Shown here: positions 31,570 to 42,417 of the stretch, piece after piece | How the letters are laid out: each line of letters begins with the position of its first letter | Numbering within the stretch: position 1 is the first letter of the stretch | DNA from: Eutreptiella sp. 'Long Island Sound 2002' | Lineage: Eukaryota > Euglenozoa > Euglenophyceae > Eutreptiales > Eutreptiaceae | NCBI GenBank assembly: GCA_964036045.1 | Contig: OZ038383.1 | Span: forward strand, 33,809,394-33,873,393 | Direction: 5' to 3' | DNA: 64,000 bases | Position numbers and translations under genes: made by a program | Notes under the pieces: model-generated | The model's input: the letters and a program-made list of their open reading frames with translations, nothing else | Database searches by the model: none | What the model was told of the DNA's origin: nothing

Positions 31570-34197
31570 TCCCGAATGGCGTTTGTCTGGCGTTCTGGGC
31601 CTGTCTGGCGTCGTCCTGCGCTCTGGTGTCTTCTGCCGTTCCGGTGTCCTCCGTTGCTGAGGCGTTTGTGTTCGCTCCAGTGTGCTGGGACGTTGTGCAC
31701 CATTATGTGGTCGGGACTGATCAGGCGGCCATGGGCGATCCTTATCACGACGGCCATCTCTTCGCGGACTATACAGGGGACATTCCACAGCCCTATGTCC
31801 TGTATGCCCACAATTGAAGCACTTGGTGTTGGGGTCAAAGGGAACTTTGTCCAATGCCTTGCACTTCTCCTCCGATCTGGCAGTCCTGTGAGACTGGTGC
31901 GATTTATGACAGTCTCTGGATCCAGAGCGTTGATGACCCTTATCCCTCTCGTTGGACCTGGACCGATGTGGGTCTTTGTCATACGGGCGTTCGCGTGAAT
32001 GTGGTCGTTCATTCCTTCTGGAATCAGATGGTCGGTCCTGTTGCAGACCATCTCCGCCCGATCTCGCACCCCATGGTCGATGTGGAGAGCGGGACCCACT
32101 GCGATGTGCTTCTCGGCCCCTGTGATGATCTCCACGATAAGTCTGCATAGACCGGATATGGACTTCAGCCTGATGCGCCTCCATCATGAATCTCTCTGAG
32201 GTTTTGGCACATTCGTCCTGCAGCAGCATCTTCATCACCAAAAGATACAGCTCCAAGTAGCTGTATTCATTGCCATACTCAGATTGCTGTTTCCATATCA
32301 GACGGTAAGCCCTTGTTATCGTCGTGTCGTCGGAGCACTCCTCCATGTGTACCCGCATCAGGACCACAAGCGCTTCAGTTGCTTGTCGATAGTTCATGCC
32401 ATCAGTCACCTCAGCACCTTCTTCAGACCAGTCCGCCATGAAATCAGTCCAGGACGCACTGGTAAGAATTTCTGATGGAATCTTCCTCTTGCGGAATCGA
32501 GCTCCCGGTTCATGTAAATTCCGGATTTTGCGGCCCGTGATGTCGCGGTATAACTCCGCAAAGGTCATACGTTGACGGTGGCGATTCTTCGCATGTGTTT
32601 CGCGGGTTTTCTCATTAACAGCGGCTGTCAGCAACAAATTCATTTGTTCCTCCTCATCGAATCGTCTGCCATATCCCACTCGCCATCGATCATACCGTTC
32701 TTCCCACTCGTCCAACGTGTGCGGCTCGCCATCCCATCTTGGAACTGCTGCCATCCGTTCTATCACGGACTCCGCTGTGGTGTCAGCCCATGACTGGCCC
32801 CCGCTTCCATAGACTCCAGCAATACCTCCCGTTCGTGGCTCGTGCTGTACTGGTCCTGTGATGGCAGGCTTCACCCAGGGTGTAGTCTCCTGGAATGCTT
32901 TGCCGCTTGGGATGCCAGTAAGGAGTATTTCTGGAATCCTTCGTCCAGCCTTCCAATCACCCTGTGATACCCGAGCCAGATTGGGAATAAAACACCCATC
33001 GCGGACATACTGGGCCAGCTGTGCCCATCGAAGATCAACCTCACCCCCATACATTGGCGAGTAGTCGGACAACCAACGTTTGGGTATGGGCTGCAGCCAC
33101 GCGGGGGGGTCGGGCAATCTTTGAGTCCCAGGGATGACTGCCGATGTTTCACTGGGTGTGGGCGGCAGTCCGTCGTCTGCTGCCAGCGGCCTCACAGGCG
33201 ATTTCTGTGGCTCCGATGTCGAGCCAGGGACGTAGTGGGTCCGGGGCGATACTGTCGGTGTGCTCGGTGGCGGTGGCGGTGATGTGGATGCTGTTGTTGA
33301 TTGTCTCAGTTCAGCAGCCTCCTCGACCCTTTGCTTGACGTCGTCAAGGTCCTGTACGTGCATTTCTGCAACAGAACGCAAATACGCGACGTTTGTCTGG
33401 CAATCTGCAATTTTGATGTTCTGTTGCTGTCGTTGTTCACCGAACTCATCGAAACGAGAGTAGATCTTGCGCACTTCAGTGTCTACATGCCCCTTCAAGG
33501 TAGCATCAGGGTGTGTGGGGCTCGGACTTCCATCCCTGCGCTCCTTCTGCAATTTGGCCACCCTTGCCTCGATGTTTTCCTTCCATTGGCCATACCAGCG
33601 TCCGATTTCGCGGACTTTGTCGTCGAACGCAACTCGCTGATCAACTTCAGTGTTTAATTGACGCTGCACTTCCTGGACGCTGACTGCATTAGTCTCAAAT
33701 CGCTCTGTACCCAAACCCGTGTGCTTTTCTTGTTCTCCTTCCACCTTCGTTGTTCGGTCCAGCAACTCACGATAGAGCTGCTGCAGACTACTGACGTCGG
33801 CCGCATTGGTCTGGTACCGTGTCCTGCACATGTCCTTGTGCTTGTCCCGGTCCTCGTCCGACTTTTGCTGCATGTCCAACAATCCGGCATAGAGCTGTTC
33901 AGCCCGCTTCACGGTATCTTCAATCGTGGTAAGCCTCCTTGATGTCTCCTGAGCAAAGTCGCTGGCATCAGCGGTAGGTCTGGTGGCCTTACTGCTGACC
34001 GAAGCCTGCTCAGCACGTTGCACCATGCCTTCAGCCGCTTGCAATCTGACAAGTGCCTGCCGTGTGCCTCCTTTTCTATACCTTGCAGCCCTGCCTTCGC
34101 CGTCTCCATTCCCATTTCCATGGCCTCCTTTGTTGCTCAGACCTCTGTGGCAACCCGATTCACGTCGTGCAGTGCTGCCTGTGCCAATTGCTGACAC
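31462..34197 (-). CDS. Element A gag, capsid and nucleocapsid part
   Basis: The 911-residue frame begins by overlapping the coiled-coil frame upstream, so it is probably entered by frameshift; its own first codon is a GTG. Residues ~50-320 are long heptad-rich helices (for example TTIEDTVKRAEQLYAGLLD). A capsid-like region follows around MAAVPRWDGEPHTLDEWEER, the usual opening of Ty3 capsids. Then comes an Arg/Ser/His-rich stretch and two CX2CX4HX4C zinc knuckles, CFNCGHTGHRAVEC and CKACGKYGHWQDKC. TP-x-R repeats (TPERQKTPERRTTPDR) lie between them. It forms the particle and binds genomic RNA. Confidence 0.88.
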   Translation of the reverse strand: MSAIGTGSTARRESGCHRGLSNKGGHGNGNGDGEGRAARYRKGGTRQALVRLQAAEGMVQRAEQASVSSKATRPTADASDFAQETSRRLTTIEDTVKRAEQLYAGLLDMQQKSDEDRDKHKDMCRTRYQTNAADVSSLQQLYRELLDRTTKVEGEQEKHTGLGTERFETNAVSVQEVQRQLNTEVDQRVAFDDKVREIGRWYGQWKENIEARVAKLQKERRDGSPSPTHPDATLKGHVDTEVRKIYSRFDEFGEQRQQQNIKIADCQTNVAYLRSVAEMHVQDLDDVKQRVEEAAELRQSTTASTSPPPPPSTPTVSPRTHYVPGSTSEPQKSPVRPLAADDGLPPTPSETSAVIPGTQRLPDPPAWLQPIPKRWLSDYSPMYGGEVDLRWAQLAQYVRDGCFIPNLARVSQGDWKAGRRIPEILLTGIPSGKAFQETTPWVKPAITGPVQHEPRTGGIAGVYGSGGQSWADTTAESVIERMAAVPRWDGEPHTLDEWEERYDRWRVGYGRRFDEEEQMNLLLTAAVNEKTRETHAKNRHRQRMTFAELYRDITGRKIRNLHEPGARFRKRKIPSEILTSASWTDFMADWSEEGAEVTDGMNYRQATEALVVLMRVHMEECSDDTTITRAYRLIWKQQSEYGNEYSYLELYLLVMKMLLQDECAKTSERFMMEAHQAEVHIRSMQTYRGDHHRGREAHRSGSRSPHRPWGARSGGDGLQQDRPSDSRRNERPHSRERPYDKDPHRSRSNERDKGHQRSGSRDCHKSHQSHRTARSEEKCKALDKVPFDPNTKCFNCGHTGHRAVECPLYSPRRDGRRDKDRPWPPDQSRPHNGAQRPSTLERTQTPQQRRTPERQKTPERRTTPDRPRTPDKRHSGSNDSRRSRSVDKNQCKACGKYGHWQDKCPNTVTNK

Positions 34198-35369
34198 GTG
34201 CTGCTGGTGGATGCATGGCCCTCAGCATCACTGGCGTATCCTCGCGCTTTGTCGGCATATTTCCTCGCTTCACTGACCACCTCCACTATTTCAGGGCGTC
34301 CTCCAGCAGAATCTGGGGCCTGTGATCCTGGCCCACTTACCCCAATCCGGTTGAGGCGATTATCATGCTCCTCTAGCCATCTCTCCAGGGCGTCATGGCG
34401 CTCCTGCACCTTGGCTGGGACCTGTCTGGTTTCATTGTCCTGCTGGGTCATCCAGGCGTCCATCTCATCCTGCCGTTTGAAAATTGTCTCCAGGGATGCC
34501 TTGGTCTCCCTGCCATGACGCTGCACGAACGATTCGTTGGTCGCCAACTTGTGACTGATGCCCTGATGATCAAGGGCCATCTTCGATTGCACCTGGTGGA
34601 GTTCTCCTTGGAGTTCATGGAGGTCGTGACGTGCCTGGCTCACCTCATTCTTGATGTCCTCGGCATCAGCATCCCTGCCCTGGGCTTGTCTTGTGAAGAG
34701 ACTGATTTTTGCTTCCACCTCCCTGTGGTCCTTCTCTTCCTGTATGGCTGTGGCTTCCACCTTTCTACTCACAGTATTCACTTCCCTGTCCACATAACGG
34801 CGCAGCATTGCCAATTCCTCAGCCCCTGTCTGCACTTTTTGCAGGCATTCATTGACATGTGCCTTATTTGGCAGTTGTGTCTTGTCAGCCTGCAAGACTT
34901 GTATTTGTTTCTCCAATTGTACAACCAGGGTGTTCGCAGTGCTCTTGTGCCTCTCAACTTCACTGCGAATGGTCGTCAACGCTGTTTCCTGCGCGGCATT
35001 GTGATCCTCTTTGAAGGCCTCCATCTCGCTGCGAATATTTCCAAGAGAAGCTTCATGTGTACCCATGGTTGTTTGATATCTTTCCAGCATTTCTCGTAGG
35101 CTAGCAACGGAGGCGCTGTTGTCACTTTGCGAGGTCGAAGACATAACTAGCGCCGATTGGTTGAAATCCTCGAATTGTTTTTTCATCTTGTCCATTCCAT
35201 CGTTCATGTGAGTTTTGTAAGCTTCAAACTCTCCACGTAACACTTCAAGGGCCTTTGCATTCAAACCTGGCTCATGTGAACTTGGGACACTTGAACTCGA
35301 GTCGTCGTACTTTGGTTCCCGTACTTTTTTTCCTTGTCGTTCTTGAGCTTTGAGCACCATTGTCGCCAT
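34137..35369 (-). CDS. Element A gag, N-terminal coiled-coil part
   Basis: The frame of ~410 residues is almost entirely predicted coiled coil, with repeated heptads such as LREMLERYQTTMGTHEASL, LVVQLEKQIQVLQ and LHELQGELHQVQSKM. The start follows the 5' leader of the element by about 350 bases. It ends at a TGA (34137-34139), and coding continues in a different frame in the next gag segment. Gag proteins normally lack so long a coiled coil; it may drive particle assembly. No enzymatic motif is visible. Confidence 0.7.
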   Translation of the reverse strand: MATMVLKAQERQGKKVREPKYDDSSSSVPSSHEPGLNAKALEVLRGEFEAYKTHMNDGMDKMKKQFEDFNQSALVMSSTSQSDNSASVASLREMLERYQTTMGTHEASLGNIRSEMEAFKEDHNAAQETALTTIRSEVERHKSTANTLVVQLEKQIQVLQADKTQLPNKAHVNECLQKVQTGAEELAMLRRYVDREVNTVSRKVEATAIQEEKDHREVEAKISLFTRQAQGRDADAEDIKNEVSQARHDLHELQGELHQVQSKMALDHQGISHKLATNESFVQRHGRETKASLETIFKRQDEMDAWMTQQDNETRQVPAKVQERHDALERWLEEHDNRLNRIGVSGPGSQAPDSAGGRPEIVEVVSEARKYADKARGYASDAEGHASTSSTCQQLAQAALHDVNRVATEV

Positions 35370-35703
35370 CTTGATAGCTCACTCTCTCGTGACCATCGCA
35401 CCACGCGGTCCTGAGCTTTGTGGACTCGAAATCGCGTGGATACGGCGCCGCTTGCCATGTAGTCGCTTCGAGCGAGGGGGCATGTGTGCATCGCTCGCGC
35501 CGTCATATTGTTGTCTTGTTTGTGGTTCACCGTAACTGACTCGTCGTGGTGTTAATTTACCCAACTCGTCATCACCACTAACCAACGAACGTTGTGGAGT
35601 CATGCTTTCTGAAAATTGCGCAAACTCACTGTCTCTTGTTTCAACCAATGAACTTTTGTCCGTTTTGTGGCCAATTTTGGCAAGAACGAACGGCTTAATA
35701 CCT

Positions 35704-35715
35704 GAACTGCTACCA
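35704..35715 (-). promoter_or_regulatory. Element A primer binding site
   Basis: On the minus strand TGGTAGCAGTTC lies immediately after the 5' LTR end. The first nine bases match the complement of the initiator Met-tRNA 3' end, as in elements B and D; the remaining bases differ. Confidence 0.7.
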
Positions 35716-37151
35716 TATAATAGAGTACTCCTACTAGTGCTTGGAGACTCCATCACTCCAAATGTTGTTGGGCTTTAGTGAAAATGGATAATTCCCCAAA
35801 ATTTCCAATTGATTTTCTTACCACCAAAATAACAATCAAAATCCCAACAACTTTCGCAACACCCTAAGAACAGGCAACAAGTCAACACAACAAGGGTCGG
35901 TGTTTGGCTGAACCTGTGGTGTCCCTGGGACCTTGTGATAACCAGAGCTGTGTTAAATTCAATGCAACTCGGACCTCGTCCACATTGTAGCCCTTGAATT
36001 TCGAAATGTCATAGCCAAAAACCACTTCCCAGTTTGGTGGAGAGCTGCCTTCCATGCGCATCGGCACGTAGTATTTCACCAAATCTTTCAACTCCACTTC
36101 AGGTCGCTCCTTGGCTGGGCTAAATCGAAACTATAAATTCAGTTGGATTGAATTTAACACAGCTCTACTTATGACAGGGTCCTAGGGTACTTGGTGATGG
36201 GTGTTCGGTCTCTTGGGCTCTTATACTCCTTGTGATTCCCACTTCATTGCAAAGCAATACATAACATTGGAAGTCCTGAGAGAGGAACATGCAAATACAT
36301 GAACATGGAAAGCAAAGCTTATGTAAACACAAGTTGTCTCAAATCAGAAGTGTCAAACCCAAAATATAATAATAAATAACATCAGACTGATAGTGAACTT
36401 GTAGGTACAACATGTGTGAAACATACACAAAGCATGTGAAGGAAAGCCCAACACATGAAACCCTGATTCGACCATGTAGTTGAAATCCGGTTGAATGCTC
36501 TCAAGAATTGTGCCTATCAATTAACATGAAATTCTCACACAATTGATCACGAAGTGGACAAGCGCATGAATGGGGAAGACACTATTCATATATGCCATGT
36601 ACACTCATGTGTCTACTACTCTTCATGCATGTACGGGTTCGTTGATAATTATGAACATCATGAGACACACAAGCGATTCGAATTGCCCTCGTAGTTATAC
36701 CCATCGTGAGACACACAAGCGATTCGAATTGCCCTTGGAGTTATACATAACCACCTTGTCTACTCCTCAAAAATAACCATCATGACCATCAAGAAATACT
36801 ATTTAAATTCGTCCATCGACCACATCAACCTTGGAGTTGAAACCTTTCATGGAGTCGACAACATACATTCAATGCACCATAAGTTCAATTACGCACGTCC
36901 ATCCAAGCTCCGAATTGAAAGTTCATGGAATCGGCTGGGGCATTCTTTATTCAATCCAATCATTCTTCAAAGCGTTATATTTAACGGTCTTTCTGCAATC
37001 TGTCCCTCGTAATTATCTGTGAACTCTTCAAGACGTGGACTGTTCAAGTCGCGCACGATGTCCCGGCAGCTGACGGCTGACTGATAACAGAAACCTCGGA
37101 TTATTCACCAAAAAGGGTCAGATAATGACAGGCTGGTGTGATTTTATGACA
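35716..37151 (-). repeat. Element A 5' LTR
   Basis: This matches 12336-13506 with few differences but is 265 bp longer because of an insertion at 35923-36188. It carries the same 44-bp internal tandem duplication. It should hold the element promoter, although I could not pick out a confident TATA box. Confidence 0.92.
35923..36188. mobile_element. 266-bp inverted-repeat insertion in the 5' LTR of A
   Basis: The insertion is absent from the other LTR. Its ends are imperfect inverted repeats about 47 bp long: CCCTGGGACC...AGAGCTGTGTTAAATTC on the left, the same in reverse on the right, with about seven mismatches. Size and structure suggest a MITE. The minus strand is open from 36097 to 35882 and reads like a folded protein (for example WEVVFGYDISKFKGYNVDEV), so it may carry a captured host fragment. 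The target duplication is at most one or two bases and unresolved. Confidence 0.75.
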
Positions 37152-38300
37152 TCCTGCCTCATCGTCCACTGTCGTTGGAGTCGCTGGGGAGCAGGATGAC
37201 CTGAAGAGGTGCATGGATGAGTACATGCTGCACGAGGAGTATCACAAGTGGATACGAGGAGAAGATGGTGAGGAGACCATCGAAGTCCTAGAGTCTCCAC
37301 CTCAGACCAACATGGACTCCTACTACTACTCGGGTCCACCGACCGACCTGGCAGACACAGCTTCCCTGCCCAGACGCCCGAGAGGTACCCCCTGGCCTAC
37401 ACTCTCTACACCACCATGCGAAGGGCCTGCGTGGCGTCCAGAACTACCCACAACAATGAGAACCGCAGAAGCACATCCAGCCTACGGGGAGGGTTCTCAT
37501 GTCCCTGGGCAAGCCTATGGTACACTTGACCGTACGGCAGGACTGCTGGCCAAACTGTTATCTGAATCCGAAGATCCGGATGTGACAGGCCTGTCTGAGC
37601 CTGTAAGGGCCGATATCGGTATCACTGAACCCCTAACCAAGCCGGCGATGGCCTCACCTCCTCCAGAGTTGACCTCGCTCGCCGATGATCTCAAAAGATT
37701 AAGGGTTTCGGGGTTACTACCCAAGGTCACATGCCTCAGTCCCTTTCACTCTCGTGCCCGGACACTCCCCATCGCTAAGCTACAAGATGTTTCCGTGACT
37801 GAGCCGCAGAACAAGGAACTAACGGCTTTGGCACCACTCGCAGGCAGATTACCCCCCCCTTTAGATCCAACTTCAGGGGGAGGGAAGAGTGGCAAGCCCA
37901 TCACCCAGGCGACGATCCAGCTAGAACAGCCGGAGTTCGATTCGAAAACTCTGCCCGAATGGGCAGAAGAATTTGCAGAATTTCTTCTGCTTACAGGCCA
38001 GTCTCATGTTGATGTGGCCACCAAATGTTCGCTTCTGAAGCGTTCATGCAAAGAGTAATTTTTCCAGAAACAGGTCAAACAGAGTGTGAAAAAGTGTTCA
38101 ACTTGGGCTGAGGTTCTCCAGCGACTGGAGAAAACGTTCCCCGTCTACGAGACGCATCTCAGTGTGCGCACACAGATTGAGGAGCTGCTCCCTGAATTTG
38201 CTTCCGCTGCGCGAATCTCTGAATATATGTGCGACCTGGACCATCTGTTCTCCAGGATGAACGTGGGTTCCTATGGGAATTTCCCCCACAAGCCAGAGCT
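37152..38300 (+). pseudogene. Element C gag, 3' part
   Basis: Coding from 37213 continues the gag interrupted by element A. It resembles gag of element B: SPFHSRARTLPIAKLQDVSV, LEQPEFDSKTLPEWAEEFAE and FLLLTGQSHVDVATKC correspond to close variants at 40240-40560. A TAA at 38056-38058 interrupts it, but the same frame continues with WAEVLQRLEKTFPVYETHLS and RMNVGSYG to about 38290, again as in B. Similarity to B ends near 38300. The PEF-LPEWAEEF block is the start of the Ty3-type capsid domain. Confidence 0.8.
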
Positions 38301-39329
38301 GGGGTTCAGTGGGTCCGGCTCATGCGTTGTTGTGCTTTCCCTGTGCCCTCATTCACTCTCCTTTTTTCTCTGCAGGTTGAAAAGAAAGAACTTGTTTGTG
38401 CTTGTGTTCGCCGTCACGTTAAAGTAAGGTTGCTTGAAGCGTTTGCGTTCGTTTTGCGTTCTGTTTTTGCCCTCGATCCTGTTGACTCTCCTGCACGTGA
38501 CAAGGAAAGAAGGGAGTCATACTCACGATGCATTGTTCGCTTAGGGCTGTTACAAATTGCTGTAGGGTTGTTTAACCGCTTAGAGTAAGAATAGGTTGCT
38601 GCCATGTCTTTCTTGGGGGACTTGATCCAGGCTGAGCCCCCCCTAAAAACCTTTTGTTGATGTTGAGACTAACTTAATCATTTTTGTCCTTCTTTTGAAG
38701 TTTAAAGTACACTTTCTCAAGGTAACTAGGGTTATAACCCTAGCCCCCCCATGAAGTTCACCCCTACCACTCAACTAAGCGGAGGTATCTTCCTTCATGG
38801 AGGCAATATCGAAATAGAGTAGGCACTTCATGCCTAGGGCCTTGTAGGTTAAGCCTAGTGGTCCCCCACCTCAAGACCCCTATACTCAATTGATTCTACC
38901 ATTAATTGTGGTTCTACCTTTTAACTGTTTCTGAATTCAGTTGCTTGGCCAAGCCATATCCTGTGTCTGGCCCAACTCCTATGCCCCAGATTCCTAACCA
39001 ACTCCATTTCATCCAAAGGAGTGCACATGAAGTGCTTGGTGCTATCTTCGAGGCCTGAGTCTTGCCAGTTTTCACATAAAATCAAAAATTTTTTGTTTAT
39101 AAAGCATTGGAGCCTTGTATTTAGATATACTTTTGTCCATCTGCAGCCCCTCTTTGTTACACATGTTTTGATTGTGGAAGGACTTATCCTGATTTGATTG
39201 ATCCAGTGCCTGGACTTGCTCTACATTACTTTTGTGTGGACTTCATTTTGAGTTGTGGAAAATCAACACGGGTTTTCAAAAACATATACAAGGAACAAGC
39301 AGAAGTTTGAGCAAACAAGAAACCTTTTC
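38301..39329 (+). repeat. 5' LTR/leader region of element B
   Basis: From about 38600 this aligns with 11240-11948 of element C up to the primer site. The part from 38301 to 38600 has no match in the window; it may be the outer LTR of B or unrelated sequence at the junction with C. The LTR start cannot be fixed because no full 3' LTR was found. Confidence 0.55.
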
Positions 39330-39341
39330 TGGTAGCAGAGG
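39330..39341 (+). promoter_or_regulatory. Element B primer binding site
   Basis: TGGTAGCAGAGG is a perfect complement to the 12 terminal bases of eukaryotic initiator Met-tRNA including CCA. It lies 68 bases before the gag ATG. Confidence 0.85.
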
Positions 39342-39408
39342 AAGGCCCTAGAAGACTAAAGCAGAACACGAAGAACACCAATAAAAATTTGTATCCTGAA
39401 CTGTGAAG

Positions 39409-41400
39409 ATGTCTGTCACGCTCAGTGCCAAAACAGTGCCAATCACAAGCACCAGATCCAAGACTGATGTTGTGAGAGTACGGCTTTCCTCTACAAGTGG
39501 TGTACCCGTTGATACTGGTTCTCTAGGAGAACTTGCATTAACAAGAGAAGCGGAAGAAATCAAACCGATATATACACAAGGAGCCCGCCCGAGTGCAAGC
39601 GCTGAGGCGCCCGGTTTAATGCGGGCCAACGTCAGGCGTCTCGAAAGCAACGACCCTGTGGCAGCCGCCTTAGCTTCCGTCGTGTCCTCGACGCCCCCGT
39701 CGGATATGTCTCCTACCCAAGGGATCGAAGTGGGTAATGCCAAGGTAAAGGCCTGGAAAACAGCGGCAAGGAAAGGAAAGGGGAAGGAGCCGCCCTTGGG
39801 AACGATGTTCGGAGCTACGTGGGCCGAGGGGACGTTTGAGATACCTCACGGCGAAATGGACTGGTCGTCGTGGGCCCAATCATCTGAGCCGGAACCCGAC
39901 TTGGTGTCTGGAGAACCTACGCCTCCAGAGAAACGGAAGGAGTATGAGTGCCTGAAGCCTGGCCCCAGTCCCAGGGCAGTGGCACCCGACCCTACGAGTG
40001 TGGGTCGAGGTTTGCCCCCACGAATGGCGGCCCCTAAGTTGGGTCTCGATGAGACCATGGAGTTGCTATCCCGGGGCCTGGGTGCAGGCGATGAAGATCC
40101 AAATGTGCATTGTCAGCTGCACTCAAGACGAAGTTGGGGCTCTCCGATCTGAAGAAGCCCCCACCTACTATGTCCCCAGGTGTTGAATTGCTAACCAGGG
40201 ATGTGAAGAGCTGCGGAGGCATCTGCAGCTCCCCAATGGACACCTGTCCTAGCCCTTTCCACTCTCGTGTGAGGACTGTTCCTGTCTGCAGTGTAGGTGA
40301 CACCACAGAGGCTGAGATGAAAGGCTATGGCCCGTCAGCCCTGGCCCCATTGGCCACATTGCACCCCTCACCCCTCTCGGGTGGTACAGGTGACACAGGC
40401 GTCTCATGCAGGGGAACGAAGGCCATTGCCACGGCGAACCTTCAGATGGAACTCCCCGAGTTCGATCCAAAAAACCTGCCTGAATGGGCTGAGGAGTTTT
40501 CTCAGTTTTTGCTTCTCACGGGTCAGCAACACGCTGATGTCCGTACTAAATGCACGCTCATCAAAAAGTCGTGCAAAAAAAAATTCTTCAGCGGCAGGTG
40601 AAAACCGCTATCAGGAAGAGCTCCAACTGGGGCGACTTCCTGAAAAGACCGGAGTAAATGTATCCAGTCTACGAAACAGACCTGAGTGTCCGAGCGTAGA
40701 TTGAGGAGCTGCCTCCTCTCCCCAAATTCACCACAGCTGCGCGCATCTCCGAGTTAGTGGCGCAGTTGGAAGAGCTCATGGGGCGCATGAACCCCTCGTC
40801 CTATGGGCCGACTGAGCCACATCTGTGGCGAGTGGGGCAGATTCCTACGAGGACATGGGATAACTGCAGAGAGACGTCCGAGAAGAAAGCTCGGACGCAC
40901 TCTTACGATGACCTGGTCGATCTGTTGATCGTGTTGGCCATAGAGGGGGAGAATGACTCCCACACGGACAAATATCTGCGCAAACATCTGGGAAAGGAGA
41001 CCCCTGCTGAGAAGTCTCCCGGAGGGAGGTTGCCTCAACCCCACTCTAACCTTGGGAAGGGCCGTGGTGGGCAGTTGAAGCACTTGACTGAAACCCCCCC
41101 TTCCAAAGGTAAAGGGGCCTCCAATCTTTTCTACCGTCGTCCTACGGACGATATGGGTGGACCCTGCCACGCGCCCGACTGTGGTGGGCGAAGTGCGTGC
41201 ATGCTCCAGCTGAAGGGCACGCAGAAGAATAAAGATGGTCAGGAGGTAAAGCACCAAGACCATTTCCGCTGCACGATAATGTGCTGATATTGCGGCAAGA
41301 GGAGGCATTATGAAGATGAATGCCATATCAAACGCCGCGAATCCGAAAAACATAAGAAAGCGGAAGAGAAACGGCGTAACGGCGCTGGTAAGGGCGGAGG
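39409..41400 (+). pseudogene. Element B gag
   Basis: Coding starts with the ATG at 39409 and runs to about 40140, then shifts frame (40110-40601). Stops follow around 40601-40757, and it resumes to 41287. Similarity to element C gag supports the joins. The capsid block LPEFDPKNLPEWAEEFSQFL is at about 40450. A CX2CX4HX4C zinc knuckle lies at 41282-41325 but has a TGA as its second codon (C-stop-Y-C-GKRRHYEDEC). A Lys/Arg/Gly-rich tail follows. This is a structural particle protein, no longer translatable in full. Confidence 0.8.
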
Positions 41401-41643
41401 AGCCGAAAGGGGGGGGGCCTAACCCTGGAGGTTTTAAGGGTAAGGGTAACCCTGGAGGACAAAGGTCCTCAGCCCCCCCCACTGGTGGAAGAGGAGCACC
41501 AAACCCCACACCTAAGGGTGAGCCGTCGGGTGAAAAACGGCCTGCACCCTCCACCCCCAGCGCTGGTGGCGCCGACAAGAGCAGCGAGAACGCCAAGAAG
41601 CGCCGCCTAAATTGGCACTCTAAGTGCCTGCAGGCCGCTGGGG

Positions 41644-42381
41644 TTGAGGTCAAGTTCCCTGAAGAGGGATAGGGGCAGCTTTGAGGATGAGGATTTGGTT
41701 TTCTGGATCACCGTGAAAATTGGTGACCAGGTCTACAAGGCTGTCTTAGACACGGGCACTACGCTTTCAATCGTGGCCCGCAGACTGCTGAAACAGGCCA
41801 AGATCCGGAAACCCAAAACCGGGGCCATAAGGGTTGGGGATGGTCGGACCAGCCATTCCCTGGGGGGGGTCAATGTGACCGTGTGTCTAGGCGACGAGCA
41901 GGTAACTCAGCAGTGTAAAGTGCTTAACACCGACGCCTTTGACATTGTCATCGGCACACATTTTCTGTGCCGTAACCCGCAGGTAAAACTGTTGTCTTTG
42001 CAATGTCCCTATGCCCTTCACTGCGACATTGGCAGTGGCCTTTCCTCTGTCCCTCTGGAGCAGTCAGGACGAAAAGAATCCGGCCTGCGCTACGTGAACC
42101 GGTCTTATCGAACTGAAAACTATCAGTTGGTGCGGCCCGTCTTTGAAAATGGAGCCGCCGCCCTGCAGGTAGACCTGAATGAAGTACAGGTGGAACTGTT
42201 AGCGAGTAAAGAGCAGCACATGATGCAGCTCTATTGCTCGCGGTATCTCAATAACGCCTACCGCTTCTATTGGAAGTCGATGGGGTTGTGCTATGCTAAT
42301 CCCCCATTCTCTCAACTCGCTAAGGTACTAACAAAAATTGCCCTTGAAGGAGCGAGAGTGGTCCTGTGCACCCCCGACTGA
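41644..42381 (+). pseudogene. Element B protease and Dam-methyltransferase-like segment
   Basis: The first half is a retropepsin: KAVLDTGTTLSIVAR (catalytic DTG) and FDIVIGTHFL. The second half shows VELLASKEQHMMQLYCSRY, NNAYRFYW, then GLCYANPPFSQLAKVL and EGARVVLCTPD, where a TGA (42379-42381) replaces the expected Trp. Coding continues in the same frame with a YWRRLLDRM helix. NPPF after an aromatic strand is the catalytic motif of N6-adenine methyltransferases; of the four such segments in this window only this one keeps the Asn. The segment probably descends from a phage-type Dam enzyme. I cannot see a clear SAM-binding FxG motif, so activity is uncertain. Confidence 0.72.
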
Positions 42382-42417
42382 CGTACCACAGGCGAACACG
42401 CCTATTGGAGACGACTG

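Larger units (their letters stand above)
12336..37151 (-). mobile_element. Element A: large Ty3-type LTR retrotransposon with dUTPase
   Basis: The element spans 24.8 kb between two LTRs, or about 15.2 kb once the nested element E and its 709-bp duplication are subtracted. Order on the minus strand: 5' LTR (35716-37151), primer site, coiled-coil gag, gag with two zinc knuckles, protease, dUTPase, Dam-like segment, RT, RNase H, integrase with zinc domain, polypurine tract, 3' LTR (12336-13506). Integrase downstream of RT-RNase H defines the Ty3 order. No chromodomain is visible after integrase. Frameshifts (gag, dUTPase) and a TAA in integrase suggest a defective copy. It is inserted into element C. 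Confidence 0.9.
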
